NCBI RefSeq assembly: GCF_001039355.2
Contig: NW_019775835.1
Coordinates: forward strand, 577,407 to 641,406
DNA from: Lingula anatina
Lineage: Eukaryota; Brachiopoda; Lingulata; Lingulida; Lingulidae
Direction: 5' to 3'
Length of the DNA: 64,000 bases
The notes under the pieces are model-generated. The model was given only the letters and a program-made list of their open reading frames with translations. It did no database searches and was not told the origin of the DNA. Positions within the stretch are counted from its first letter, which is position 1. Each line of letters opens with the position of its first letter. Below are positions 1 to 12,320 of the stretch, in pieces. Made by a program: the position numbers and the translations under genes.

Positions 1-3000
1 CTCATATTCTCATTCCTTTTTCAACCGAAAGCTATTTTAATCAACCAGTTATGCAAATGCAGGTCATCACAGAGAGATGCAAGTGGAGTGAGTGTGATAT
101 CAGAATGGAGAAGTGACTAGGCTATTAGACCTTACTATGGTAACCCAGGGAGCATGTTCCAGTGGCTAGAACTAAAATGTGGGACCTGGTCGAAAGGACC
201 CTTCCCATATTAGAGTCCAACAGCTGGCAGTGATAACCACAAGAGTTCATAAAATATACAAAACCATGTTCCCTCCTTGGAGCAGCTGCTTTTCCATTCA
301 AGACGGCTCTTTCAAGAATGAGAACTAATTTCCAACAGAAGGCTCAGTGTGGAAAACTCATTCCCAACTCTCACTGGGTGCGAACATCAAAGGCACTTGC
401 GAAATGGTAACAGTTAACCTAGTATGTTCTTTTTAAGCTGAGAGGTGCTTTTAAGACCACTCAGAATTGAGAAGTGCTGTTTCTTTCTCGACTTGTTTTT
501 TACTCCCAGCATTTACTTACCGAAGCTCTGTCTAAGTTGTATGCAGCGAGGTTATATCCAGTTGACGTTGTAACTTGTCGCTGCCATAACTGTTCCTCTA
601 GAGCTTTGTTTACAGGTGAAGGCAAACTGGCGTTAACAATGAAATATTCCCCTGAAGAGGAAAAAGGAACGGATTACATGAACTTTACTTAGACGTATAT
701 TATCACCTTGTAAAAAAAGATTGATGGGTTTGTTTGGACCTCAATGCTCATATAGCACAACTTTTTATCCGTCTTATGTAAAACAGTTCAACTGACTCAT
801 CCACATAATTCTATATATTCGTTTAATTATATCAGGAAGAATTTCATCCAAACAGAGAGTATAGCTTTACTACATCTCTTATACAGTAAGTGTAATACAT
901 TGATATAACCTTTAGAAAGCAGAAACAACTGAAACAATGAAATGTCAACATAAGGTCCAGGTTAAAATAACAACAAACAGGTGCCCAATGGAAAAGTAGA
1001 TCATGGTATTGTTTAGGGCAACGCCATATTAATTGATTAACCAATTACTTAAACTGAAATCTATATTTTGCCACAAATGTCAAAAGAAATGGGCTGCCTC
1101 CTTAAATAATTTCTTATCGACAACTCATTTGAAAACCCACAAATCAATGATATATGAAAGCACAGCTGAAAGGGACAACCCCTGGGTGGGGGAAATCATA
1201 ATATTTACAATATTTTTATCCCTACGGTAGTATCCCCCCCCCCCCCCCCCTCCAATCCAACACGGATATCTGTACTATCTACAAATTGCCCTCACCTCCT
1301 GCATTCATACTGACACTGGCTTAGCATATACAGCAAGCACTGATTAAAGCACCGATTATATGCCTGGACCTTTGTTGTGATAATTTGGGATAATATCTAG
1401 TCTGAGTATAGTGACCCGTTAGGGCGCTAGCCACGATGGCTACCACACTGGCTCCGCTCTTGTTAACCCACTGACACAAGGCAATGGCGAACGAACACCT
1501 AGAAGACTTACCATGCTGTCCGTCCGGACCTTCACGGCTAATATTCCGACTAACTGTGGCTGTGAATTGTGCGTGAAACAAAGACAACGATGGCATTAGT
1601 CACTAATTCGTCAATTTTATATACAATATCGACCTTATCTATAATGAAAACATGGGTTGAAAGCGAAGCTGCCTGACGGCGGAATGGTCAAGTATACATA
1701 GGAAGTGTAGAGGTGGAACACACCGACAGAGGTCAACCAACTTACCATGTTTGCTTTGGAATTTGCCCATTCTGCAAAGTTCCCATACAACCACAATTCT
1801 CTCTCACATCTACATCCTATTCCAGGTAAATCCTAGGTAAATCCAAATCCGTGAAATCGTTGTATTTTCTTGGAGTTTCCCCTGCGTAATTGCTAGCCTT
1901 TCGCAATGGTGTGCGCTGTACTATGAAAAGACTACAGGGGGCGGGGTAGAGTGCTCGTTCATTTCGGTTTGATTGACAGCTGGGTCAAAGGATTTAACAC
2001 AAGGGGTGTTAGATTGTTTTAAACAACACGAAGCGTTCGATATTGATGGGAACGCACTTGATTCTATCTCTGCCACCGTCGTTCAATATTTCAGTTTTTA
2101 TACACTATATTTTTTTGCTGCATCAAGGTCAAATTCCACTGAGTTTAATTCACTATCAAGAATAATTGCTTTACCTCTCCTCCCTTACCGGTCTTAATCA
2201 AGAGTGTCAGTGTTATACCTCCAACCTGAAGCCTATTGTTTGAGATTTCTATTATTCGCTTTTATTACCTCCTCCCATTCATGTTATTCAACCTTTAGAT
2301 CAGGCCGCCACAATATAAATATTTCAAGCGCTTTCTAAAGAGGGCTTTTTATAGCGTACTAAAGCCAGGGGAGCAGAGAATAAAGTTGGCGCGTAACAAA
2401 AGATCACAGGCCGGCCGACCTAGCGATACGACAATGGCGAGCGCGAACCGTTTACCGTCCTTATTCAGTGAATGAGTCGATGGAATAAATCTGTGTGTTT
2501 TTCTTTGGATAACCATATTCTCTTATTTTCTTTAATAGACTTGAGCATTTTTTTCACCTTGCTAGCATTTTCTCAGATAAAGCATTTGGGCCATTAATCT
2601 TGAGTGTGGAACAGTAATATAAGTAAATTAATTTCAACAGTACACATATCAAAACAAGTCGTAAAAACAGGCTGTGAAAGAGTAAAGGGTTCGCAAGGAA
2701 ATAAGGTTGCAGAATAAACAACGTGTAGCAAAGCGCAAGTAAACATTAACCGTCAACAAAATACCTTTATTAATCTAATACTCAGGCAATAATACTGTCT
2801 TCTTACACTTCGCCGCCTGGCACAACTTCGTGTAGTATCAGCTTTGAAGTTCTTGGGTTCAACAAAAGATGTTACATCTGCTCTGCTGTATATTGCCACT
2901 CGGGCGATAAAAGGATTCTAAGCGAATAGCAAATTAAACTGGGCCGCGTCGAGATAAGCAAAAGGAAGAAGGCGAAAGAAAAGAACGGAAAAGTGTGCTT

Positions 3001-5778
3001 AAAAATGTTATCTTTGACAACTTTTGAGTTTATTTGTTTTGCGGTTTATGATTGGATTGTCGCTTACCATGGCATGCATACAATGCGTGGCCGTGTGGAC
3101 ACGTGTGTTTGGCTTAATAGCAATATGTGAGTACTGTCACTTATAAAACAAGCAGCCAAATACAAATGTGTGACAATCTAATGGCACAAAACTTAAATCA
3201 TGAGGGAGGAAAGCAAATAAGTGAAACATTTTAGATTATTTTTCTTATCTTTTTTTTTTTAACCCTAATTCAAAAGGTAATGAAAAAAGTCCCAAGAGGC
3301 TATGGCCTAATAACTACATGTATAATGAGCATCTAAGATCAAGCATAAGATGAATATGTTGGATCCTAGTGAGCATGTACAATATGAAAAATAGGCCTCG
3401 TATGTACAAAGAATACGACTCAGTTAATCTAAAAATAATAAAGAAAGGTGCATGGTATATATTTATATATATATGAAAACATTTTATGACCAAGATTTAT
3501 ATCGTGCTGGATAATAAGACGACACATTGATCGGCGTAGAAATTCAGATCGCATCCATTTGAAAAAAGATAAATGTTCAAGAAAATTGTGGATAGATAAA
3601 AATAAATAATAAGAATGTTGCTTTTTCATTATTGCTCCCGGCACTTTTTTCTTTGATTTTTTGTCAGCTCCACCCTTTTCAATAAAACACCACTAATAAA
3701 ACCAAAGCGTAAACGGGGTATCCATTCCACACATTGCATCCAACACAACCGTCTTCTGCATATATACAAAGAAGTAGAAAAAACTTCTATGATAAATACT
3801 AGTATTCGATGTCTTACCATTGTTAGTAAGCCTTCTTATTTGGCATCGAAAACTGACGAAAGTTTGATTCTGCAAAAGATAAAAATGGCATATTTTATTA
3901 TATACATACATGTTGCGTATGTTATACCATGGAATTTAATCTCTTGCACTTCCTTGGAAAAAATAATCAAATAAAAAATCAGCTTTGTCCAACTCATGAA
4001 ATCGCTTCCTTGGCTTTGAAATTGTACCCCCGAGCTTGAGGATTCGACGGGAATGAAAATTTCGAGATATTGGAGAACATCAATGACACAGATGTCACAG
4101 TGCACATGGCGGTGTCATAAAGAAACCACGATGCACATGTACCTTGTCAAGCTTAATAGTCTTGATCGTATGATGACACGTGTTTGACTAATTTCTGGTA
4201 TTAAAGTTAGCTCATCGAGTATTTTCGGGCCGAATCAAATTTTCCTGAAAAAAAGGAATTTGCACCTGCACATGTATCATTGCTTGACTCATCCCTGCAC
4301 TTGGATTTGATTATAAATTAATTATCCAGTTCTAAATGACGAAGGGATTTTGTAGTTTTTAAGATTCGAAAATTTTGAAAAATGGTAGCTTTGCGGATAC
4401 GTTTAAGTATAAAATAGGACTTTAAAGGCATATACAAATGCGTGTGGTATACCTGTAATTCGCCCCGTCTAACATATCTAAAGAAGACTCGTCTTACAAG
4501 GAAATTTGATACGATTTGAAGAGAATTTTTCTTATTGAATTCAAACTCTTCTTCTGCGTTACCCCCCTTCCCACACACACACACACACACGCACAGACCC
4601 CCCCCCCCCCAATGAAGCGAGAAGTTTTGCCAACCATTTGACCCTCCGCGCTCCCCCCCCCCCCCAAACCAACAGGTAAATTGTGTTGTTTTTTATTTTG
4701 TTAAGGCACAGCTCATTTTATTTTTATAATTTTGTGATCAGAGAACGCACTGCTCATCATAATCGACTGAAGGACCATTTCCAGACCCTATCGTACTAAC
4801 TGTGGATCGATCTATCTCCGAGGGGATTCTTGCTAAATTGCAATCAACTGAAAAATCAAATTTGAATTGTACTTCGTCAGCCTATGTAAATGTTCCCATA
4901 AGTTAATTCATGTTTAACTACTCATGTTTAACGACCGTTACAGATTTTCCATTTAAAGTACCTTTAGCACGAAAGGTAGGACCTGCTCAGTGTTAAGTTG
5001 AAAATTCGTTTATTCAGGTAAAAAAGACAGAAAAAAGACAAAATAATGGTTCCCCTTTTTTTTTAGACAAACGTTGTTTCGTTATCTAGGTGATATTGGT
5101 TAGAGTCTAGAAAGATTTCACTCAATTCATATTGTAATCTAACCAGTACATTCACAAAAACAGATCTTTATATTTTTGTATAGAGAAAAAAAAAAAAAAA
5201 AAAAAAAAAACGGAAAGAGTTAAAATATTTTGGACGAAGTAGAAATTCTGAATGTGGCAGTTGAGCTCATCTGACCTGATTGCGGTAGAGAAGATAAGGT
5301 ATATCGGTTGCCTTTTTCTCCCATTTGAGCACATGTTCAACGCTTGAACACCGCTTGTCAGTGGAAGTCTGCATGTAAGTCTGCCGAACAAGTCCTTATG
5401 TAAATTTAATATCATTATTTCTGTGAAAGGACGTGAAAATTAACCCTAGACGACAAGTAAGTATAAACTAAGAAGTTTAAACATTAATTTGCGGCTTATA
5501 CGTGAGTAGAAGTTGGAACTGAAATTGAGTGTCAGACTTGATTTTGCAAGAGTGTTGATATGTTGCCAAAGAAATGCGTAAGTCCAAAAAGATATCAGAT
5601 GTGTTAGTTTTGAGTTATGTGTACAGTTTTTGTTACAGTGCATACTGTAACAAAGTGGAGTATGAACAATTAGTTTCCTGTTATTTTCAGTTATATTTTA
5701 ATAATGAGTAAATAATAGAAACTTTTGGTAAAGAATTATAGAAATTTTAACTCTTACCTCTCCTAGGCTCACTCCAAA
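1..5778. other. Upstream intergenic region, no supported gene
   Basis: AT-rich sequence with no open frame that looks coding. It contains C homopolymers near 1233-1250, 4601-4612 and 4655-4666, a short CA run near 4574-4592 and a poly-A run near 5186-5210. Two minus-strand stretches end in CATG followed by a GTAAGT donor (exon ends 1512 and 1746). They could be 5' exons of a divergent transcript, but no continuation was found. The OSGEP promoter should lie just upstream of 5779, but no core element can be named. Confidence 0.5.
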
Positions 5779-5893
5779 ATGGTGGTAGTTATAGGGTTTG
5801 AAGGAAGTGCCAACAAGATAGGAGTTGGTATTATCCAAGATGGAGTGGTCCTGTCAAATCCACGCAGGACATATATCACTCCCCCGGGACAAG
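5779..5893 (+). CDS. OSGEP: OSGEP exon 1
   Basis: Start ATG through the codons for TPPGQG, with a GTAAGT donor. The exon ends after the first base of the Gly39 codon. Confidence 0.95.
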
Positions 5894-8800
5894 GTAAGTG
5901 CTTACTTTACAGACTTCAGAACCTTCGCTGTGTTGGTAACTTCAAGTTAGGCTTCTTAGAGCGCATTCTCAACGAATTAAGCCAGGCTTTACAAAGCCGG
6001 TGACCTAAAAATGGCGGACGTACATGAAAGAAAAACCGCCTAATCTTTTAATAGTCTCTCCGCCTCCCACACGCCTCCCCACACGTCGTCCCTGTGGGGT
6101 ACAGTAATTAAATCTCGGCTCCGAACATTAATATTTCCGTGAATATCTCTGGTGATGTTATCTCCGTAGATAGTCGATTCATTGCTGCTCTACGGGCCAA
6201 ATTATTCCTTTTTCGTCTCTGTTTTCAAAGATAATAGAACAGAAGAGCTTTTTTCCTTCGATTGCCTTCAGCCGCCATGCTTTCTTCACCACGAGTTTAA
6301 CTGATGAGCATGCACACTTAATATTTCTCAGGTAGCTTCCGCATGGCGAACGGAGACGCGATTTAATTACTGTACCCCGCAGGGACGGCGTGTGGGGAGG
6401 CGGAGAGACTATTAAAAGATTAGGCGGTTTTTCTTTCATGTACGTCCGCCATTTTTAGGTCACCGGCTTTGTAAAGCCTGGCTTAATTCGTTGAGAATGC
6501 GCTCTTAGACCAAATAATTAGCCTCTTGGAGCGAAACTATAACTGTAAAAAGAATACATGCCTGAACAATGCCAGGGTAGAGGAATATGACTGTTAAATT
6601 GCATGATAATAATAATATTTTACAGATTTTACTTCTGATTCATGTATTGCTATATAGATGTAAATTCAAAAGAAACGTCAACTCATCCACAAATAATATC
6701 ACTAAGGGTGCTTTTCCAGAGATTTAGATCGATCTAAAGATTAAGATTTAGGTCGACCTAACTCCCTGGGGGTTCACGCTAAATTGCAGTCAGCCGAGCG
6801 GGCACCATAGTTAATTACCCCCTTACAGCTTTTAGTAAGCGGGACAGACGCTTAAGCCGGCCAAGCTGACAGTAATCTAGTGAGACTCCCCACAGGGATA
6901 GATCGATCTAAAAATCTATGGAAATGGGGTGTAAAAGACAAAACTTTAGAAGAATGCCATCCATGGAATTTAGAATGCAAGCTATATAGATTGTACTAGA
7001 CTTTGATTCTACTGTAATATGGTATGTTATTTAGGCTTCCTTCCCCGTGATACAGCCAAGCACCACCAGGGCTGCGTACTGCAAGTGCTAAAGGAGGCCC
7101 TAGATCAGGCAAAGTTGAATCCCAATGACATAGATGCTGTTGCATACACAAAAGGTATTCAGAAACAGTCAATTTATAGACTTTGATATAACAATTTAAA
7201 CTTTTTGTGCTTTGTTCTCTCTTATGTATATATATATTTCAAATGAATGCCTGTCTTAAACACAGACAGGTCAAAATTCTGCTGTATTTTTTGATGGCCA
7301 AGTGATGTCTATAACCAGTCTCACTGTGTGTGCCAGAAACCCACTCACCCAACGCCCTTTATAAATTCTTTTCCTTATAATTCTGGGCATCAAAGTCAAG
7401 GAATACACTGTCCCGTGTTCAGAACAGGCCCTATAACATTCTAAGTATTACATCTTCAAGCCTATTGATGGCTACAGTTCATGTTTTATATATATCAGTT
7501 GTGTTCTGTTTCCAGGTCCAGGCATGGGTGCCCCCCTGGTGTCTACTGCTCTAGTGGCCAGGACTGTGGCACAGCTGTGGAACAAACCTATCATAGGAGT
7601 AAACCACTGCATTGGCCATATCCTTGATTTATTATTATTATTATTTATAAATTTGTGTTATTGTGAAAACATATTGGTAGTAAAAATGGACACACATGTA
7701 GAGATTTATCCATGGAGTGTGTTACTTGTGTTTCATTTCAGTCTCTTTATCTCTTTTTTTTCTTAACCATATTCACATATAGAAATGGGGCGTTTAATCA
7801 CAGGTTCTGATAACCCCACTGTGTTATATGTTAGTGGAGGAAATACTCAGGTGAGCCATATTTAAAAGCTTCTTATCTTTCAAAAATTTCAGACCATAAA
7901 ATAATATAAAACCCCTCAAATAAAAATGTTATTTCCCTTTAACATGTATAGGAAGACATAGTTTTTAAAATGTTTTACCAGTCCTTTAGAACTGAATTAT
8001 TTTATTACCTAATGGTATAAGATATGCAAAGCAATGATTCTTGAATATGAGAAAAAATTTTCAAGTAATATTTGATTTGATGGGAATACTGAGAAGTATA
8101 TTCCTTTCCTTTTCCTTCTTCTAAGGTGAAAGCTTACTTTCAGAAGAGGAACAGGAAAGTTTTAAGAAATAACAAAAATATTGAATCGTCAATTTTGAAA
8201 AAAATAAGTTTTAAGATGACGTACTGATTTTTAAACAGGTCATAGCATACTCTCAGCGTAGATACAGGATATTTGGTGAGACAATAGATATAGCTGTGGG
8301 AAACTGTTTAGATAGATTTGCAAGAGTACTGAAGGTGAGGAATGAACAGTTAAGCTCTCTTCATAGTCTAATGAAATGTTTTTAAAAAGTGCATTTTGAT
8401 ATATTGATACATATAACATAATCTCTAAGTTGATATGGTTATATGACACGAGTTATCGTCCATTTGTCATTATTATTATTATTATTTAACTCTAAATCTT
8501 CAAAATAATACATGGTCTATAAATGATGAGATGAAGGACTTGGCCAAAATGAAGTGTTTATGTTCTTTATATCAAAAATCAGTTGTCATATTGGTTATTG
8601 ATTCTTGGTGATATATTTTTATCTCTTTTCCCCTTCAGCTATCAAATGATCCAAGTCCTGGTTATAACATAGAACAGATGGCAAAAAAGTGAGTGTTTGA
8701 CATTTTTACTTTGAGAGTTAAGATTTAGAAATGGCACCAAAGCAAAACCAAAGTTGGATAGACAAAAAAGGGGGTCTAATCACAGCCTAAATCGGGTATT

Positions 8801-11687
8801 ACGATGTAAAAAAATTGAGATCCAATCATAATATTTGACTCACTTTCAGAAAATGGGATCCAATCAGAGCCATAGTTGAGGTGACACCTCTTATTGCTTA
8901 ATAATAAAGATGATTTAAAAGGTAGCTAACCATTGGGCATAGGTACTGAACAATTTTTTTTTAGGATTTTAGTTTTGATCAAAGACTCCCTCTCCCTCCA
9001 AAAATCCTTTGGCTGGCAGTTATATTTTATTTTACTTTATTTTTCAGAGGCACAAAATATTTCGAGTTACCATACACAGTAAAAGGAATGGATGTCTCTT
9101 TCTCAGGACTTCTGTCATATATTGAGGTAAGTGAAGCATTTAGTGTAAAATGGAGATGAAGAACAAAAACAATGAGTTATTTTTTCTAAGTTGCACAACA
9201 AAGCAGCCCCCAAAAAATTACTTTTTTTTTTACATCAAAGCATTTTGGAAATTTAAAGTTAGAGCAGTGGAACTGAGAGGGGCATGTTTGTTAGTGTGAG
9301 TTGACTCACATTTAAAAATTGTGAGATTTTCTCCTCAGGAAAAATAACCTATTTTGGGTGGAAAGCCCAAACATTCTTTGCAGCGTGATTGAGCTATTGT
9401 CAGGGTTCTTTAATATGAAAAAAAAAAGGATTTTTGAAAGATTAAAAAGAAATTTCAAATTAACATAAATACATGTTCAAGGTGACCCAAATAATCTTTA
9501 CTCAGAGCAAATTATTTTAATTCCACATTATTATAATTGCAGGAGCGAGTACCCCAGATTTTAAAGAAGGGAGAGTACAGCCCAGAAGACCTTTGTTTTT
9601 CATTACAGGAGACGGTTTTTGCTATGCTAGTGGAAATCACAGGTAGAGATTTGGTGAAAGTGTATTTAACTTATTATTCTAGTATTATATTTATATAGAC
9701 AATTCAATTTTGACATCAAAATTGCATAAAGTTTTAAGAAATAAACCAACATCTTTCGATTTGAGACCAGGTCAGCTTTATTTAATGCCATTGATTTCTG
9801 ATTTTTTTCTTTTTGTGCCAATTGTAAATGTAAAAGTTGCTAAAATTATCAAAATATTATTCTTTCAACTCTCTTAACACCATAGTCTGTATATATGTCA
9901 GCCTTACTGTATAGTTTGATTCCTTCATTAAGTTATGCTATTAATTTTCAGAGCGGGCCATGGCGCACTGTGGTTCCCAAGAAGTTCTCATAGTAGGAGG
10001 AGTGGGGTGTAAGTGACCTCATATTTTATGCATTATAGAATTATATGGATTACAAGAAATGTATATTACATAATGAGACATTGTGTCTTTTATCATTGTA
10101 TTTATCCTTGATAGAATAAAATACAATTTCCACTGGTTTAACTTACTAATAACACAGATAAAGAAAGTGTATGTTCACATATAGCCATTGATTGTTATGC
10201 TGTTTTTAAGGTGGAAACTTCAGAAACCAAAAAGAAAGATAATTTAATTATCATGGTTACTTGATTGCTGAGGTGGGTTAAGTCTGTCCCAGTGGGTGGT
10301 GAATTTAAAGTCAACCAAAAAGTGAATCAGTTAGTCAGTGGAAAATGTTTCTATTTCTTCTTTTTCTGACAGAACAGTATTTTAAGACCATACTTTGACT
10401 TGTAAAAACAATCATACTATAGCTCTTTAATTACATTTTATATACATACTTACGTGCTACCACTAAAATATAAATCTTGTACGTAGTTTTGCACAGTCTA
10501 CATTATATATGAAAACATCCCTAACGAAAAAGCCCTATAGGATCCTGTAAGATCCTATAGGAGCCTATAGGAAAATAGGCCAATTTACTATAGGATCTTA
10601 CAGGATCCTATAGGACTTTTTCGTAAAGGATGAATACAACTGCCAAAGTATGATTAGTTGTACCAGCCACAGTTACTGGACTGAGAGGAAGGTTTTGATA
10701 TTAAGATGTTGTATCCAATTTTTGCATTGTTTTCAACTTCAGGTAATGAGAGATTGCAGGAGATGATGGGAAAAATGGCTGAGGAGAGAGGGGCCACGCT
10801 TTTTGCCACAGATATGAGGTATCTTACTGACAGCTGTGGTAGTATGAAAAAGAAATCATTTTTTATGAATTTGAATAAGTTTCAGCCAAGTTGTAACAGG
10901 AAAAGAACTGTTAAGTAAACCGAGTAGGTATCTAACAACTTGCACTGTATAGAGTTGCTACTTTCAGTCACTCTGCACATAGCCAGGGTAGCTTACATAC
11001 AAATCTCAGTTGGTATTAACTCTTGTCCATGTGTTGTTTTTGTTATATATGTATATTATGTATATATTTTATACTAGTTGCATCTAAGTCACAGATATGA
11101 TGTACCAGACAGATGAAATAATTCTCTTTTGCAGGTTCTGCATCGACAATGGCGCGATGATTGCTCAGGCAGGATGGGAAATGTTTAAATCTGGACAAAT
11201 AACGCCATTAGAGGAAACGTGGTGCACACAAAGGTATCTTAGTCCAGAAACCTCATCACACAACATACATTCCATAATCATTATTGAATTATGAGTAATG
11301 CAATGTGCTTTTTTTTTGGGGGGGGGGGGGGGGGNNNNNNNNNNNNNNNNNNNNNNNNNNNNNNNNNNNNNNNNNNNNNNNNNNNNNNNNNNNNNNNNNN
11401 NNNNNNNNNNNNNNNNNNNNNNNNNNNNNNNNNNNNNNNNNNNNNNNNNNNNNNNNNNNNNNNNNNNNNNNNNNNNNNNNNNNNNNNNNNNNNNNNNNNN
11501 NNNNNNNNNNNNNNNNNNNNNNNNNNNNNNNNNNNNNNNNNNNNNNNNNNNNNNNNNNNNNNNNNNNNNNNNNNNNNNNNNNNNNNNNNNNNNNNNNNNN
11601 NNNNNNNNNNNNNNNNNNNTCATATTCTGATTTTTTAAATTGTTTCACAGGTATAGAACAGATGAAGTGGAAGTGACATGGCGGTGA
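5779..11687 (+). CDS. OSGEP: OSGEP / Kae1, tRNA N6-adenosine threonylcarbamoyltransferase (12 exons)
   Basis: This is the catalytic subunit of the KEOPS complex. It transfers the threonylcarbamoyl group to A37 of ANN-decoding tRNAs in the cytosol and nucleus. Twelve exons joined at consensus splice sites give 1005 nt, or 334 residues plus TGA, against 335 in human OSGEP. The protein begins [17 protein letters not shown], the family's N-terminal ATPase-like (ASKHA) signature. The metal-binding histidines are H109 and H113 in NHCIGH, the SGGN loop is at 132-135, and the acidic metal ligand is D294 in FCIDNGAM. The C-terminus is [10 protein letters not shown]. The start is the first Met of the conserved block. 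All introns are GT-AG except intron 3, which is AT-AC. Intron 11 contains the assembly gap, but the frame closes across it. The gene looks intact and functional. Identity is near certain from length and motifs. Confidence 0.97.
5959..6504. mobile_element. 546-bp MITE with ~150-bp terminal inverted repeats, TTA target duplication
   Basis: The left arm begins GAGCGCATTCTCAACG and the right arm ends with its exact complement. The arms (about 5959-6115 and 6360-6504) match nearly perfectly. The left arm carries an extra ~14 bp from a local duplication. TTA flanks both ends (5956-5958 and 6505-6507), the TWA target-site type of PIF/Harbinger elements. There is no transposase frame, so it is non-autonomous. 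It lies in OSGEP intron 1. Confidence 0.85.
6706..6931. mobile_element. Probable MITE, imperfect inverted repeats, TAA at both ends
   Basis: The left arm has TTTTCCAGAGATTTAGATCG and the right arm, read in reverse, has ATTTCCATAGATTTTTAGATCG. The similarity continues more weakly inward. TAA flanks both sides, but the outermost five bases of the arms do not match, so the ends are uncertain. Also in OSGEP intron 1. Confidence 0.5.
7035..7154 (+). CDS. OSGEP: OSGEP exon 2
   Basis: Encodes [12 protein letters not shown] through DAVAYTK. The acceptor is TTATTTAG and the donor GTATTC. It is phase 1 at both ends. Confidence 0.95.
7516..7617 (+). CDS. OSGEP: OSGEP exon 3
   Basis: Encodes [16 protein letters not shown] through NHCIG plus the first base of the His113 codon. 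The donor is the U12-type ATATCCTT rather than GT. Confidence 0.95.
7618..7776 (+). other. OSGEP: U12-type AT-AC intron (OSGEP intron 3)
   Basis: The intron begins ATATCCTT, the U12 5' splice-site consensus, and ends TTCAC. A branch-site match TTTCTTAAC lies at 7759-7767, 10-11 nt before the 3' end, which is the short spacing expected of minor-spliceosome introns. With these borders the codon C|AT gives His113 and continues IEMGRLITG in frame. No GT-AG alternative gives this protein. Length 159 nt. Confidence 0.93.
7777..7850 (+). CDS. OSGEP: OSGEP exon 4
   Basis: Completes His113 and encodes IEMGRLITG through LYVSGGNTQ (the SGGN loop). The donor is GTGAGC, phase 0. Confidence 0.95.
8239..8334 (+). 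CDS. OSGEP: OSGEP exon 5
   Basis: 32 codons beginning VIAYSQ and including [20 protein letters not shown]. The acceptor is AACAG and the donor GTGAGG. Confidence 0.95.
8639..8688 (+). CDS. OSGEP: OSGEP exon 6
   Basis: Encodes [16 protein letters not shown]. The acceptor is CTTCAG and the donor GTGAGT. Confidence 0.95.
9048..9126 (+). CDS. OSGEP: OSGEP exon 7
   Basis: Encodes [20 protein letters not shown] and on to LSYIE. The acceptor is TTTTCAG and the donor GTAAGT. Confidence 0.95.
9543..9642 (+). CDS. OSGEP: OSGEP exon 8
   Basis: Encodes [20 protein letters not shown] through MLVEIT. The donor is GTAGAG. Confidence 0.95.
9952..10008 (+). CDS. OSGEP: OSGEP exon 9
   Basis: Encodes [19 protein letters not shown]. 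The donor is GTAAGT. Confidence 0.95.
10516..10632. repeat. Hairpin, 45-bp inverted arms, OSGEP intron 9
   Basis: The arms at 10516-10560 and 10588-10632 differ at about three positions and surround a 27-nt loop. The motif CCTATAGGATCC recurs several times within. It could be a small foldback element. No target duplication is evident. Confidence 0.8.
10743..10818 (+). CDS. OSGEP: OSGEP exon 10
   Basis: Encodes [20 protein letters not shown] through ATDM. The acceptor is ACTTCAG and the donor GTATCT. Confidence 0.95.
11135..11233 (+). CDS. OSGEP: OSGEP exon 11
   Basis: Encodes [17 protein letters not shown] with metal ligand D294, through TWCTQ. The donor is GTATCT. Confidence 0.95.
11335..11619. 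other. Assembly gap (285 N) after a poly-G run
   Basis: The unknown bases begin directly after a run of T then G in OSGEP intron 11. Open frames made of X across it are artefacts. Confidence 0.99.
11651..11687 (+). CDS. OSGEP: OSGEP exon 12 (last)
   Basis: Completes an Arg codon, then [11 protein letters not shown] and TGA. The acceptor is TTTCACAG, just after the assembly gap. Confidence 0.95.
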
Positions 11688-12320
11688 TGGCATTTACAAA
11701 TGAAATGAAAGTCAACCAACCTTCACAGGGCAGCCAATGACACAATTTATTCTTATAGGTGGACTTATTGTAAGAAAATACAACACAGAAATGGTGATGT
11801 ACAATATGGATTGAATGAAAATTTACACAGGTTAAGTAATAGACAGAAAAAAAGAATATCATTAACACTGCAGGATGTCTACATGGTATAAGAAAATTAT
11901 TTCTGTTCTGAAAACAAATTCCAACATATTTGCTGAGTTTATAGTCATAGTCTCTAGCTGTTGATAATTGTTCAAGTCTTCATCATCATTGCAATGAAAA
12001 AAATACTCTCTCCCAGCATGTGGTAGATTTGTTCATGCCACTAACACTGTATGCATTTCAAAACCAACATATTAACTGCAAAGAACAATGAACTTAAAAT
12101 TAAACAACCTGTAACAGCATATTTAATGCTAAATACAACTCCATCTGCACAATTTGCAGGTTACAACTTATAACTGCACAAGTCGCAGCAACAAACAGCA
12201 TATTCATTTCTAAATTCAACTCCATCTGCGCAATTTATCAAGTCTAATATCCACATGATGATACATATTACAAGTCTAGATAATATGTATCATCGCATCG
12301 TATAGAAAATGATAATTGGG
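11688..12320 (+). other. OSGEP 3' flank / probable 3' UTR
   Basis: Non-coding. A possible ATTAAA polyadenylation signal lies at 12099-12104. A rough direct repeat (around CAACTCCATCTGC) occurs near 12138 and 12220. A perfect 14-bp inverted repeat surrounds TACAAGTCTAGA near 12255-12295. Confidence 0.35.

Noticed and set aside
1512-1596. Possible first coding exon on the minus strand (ATG to GTAAGT)
   Set aside because: It has a good donor but no recognisable protein and no downstream exon. A similar donor at 1746 is equally unsupported.
11165-11693. Long frames on both strands across 11335-11619
   Set aside because: They consist of unknown bases. Only the OSGEP splice junctions around the gap are real.
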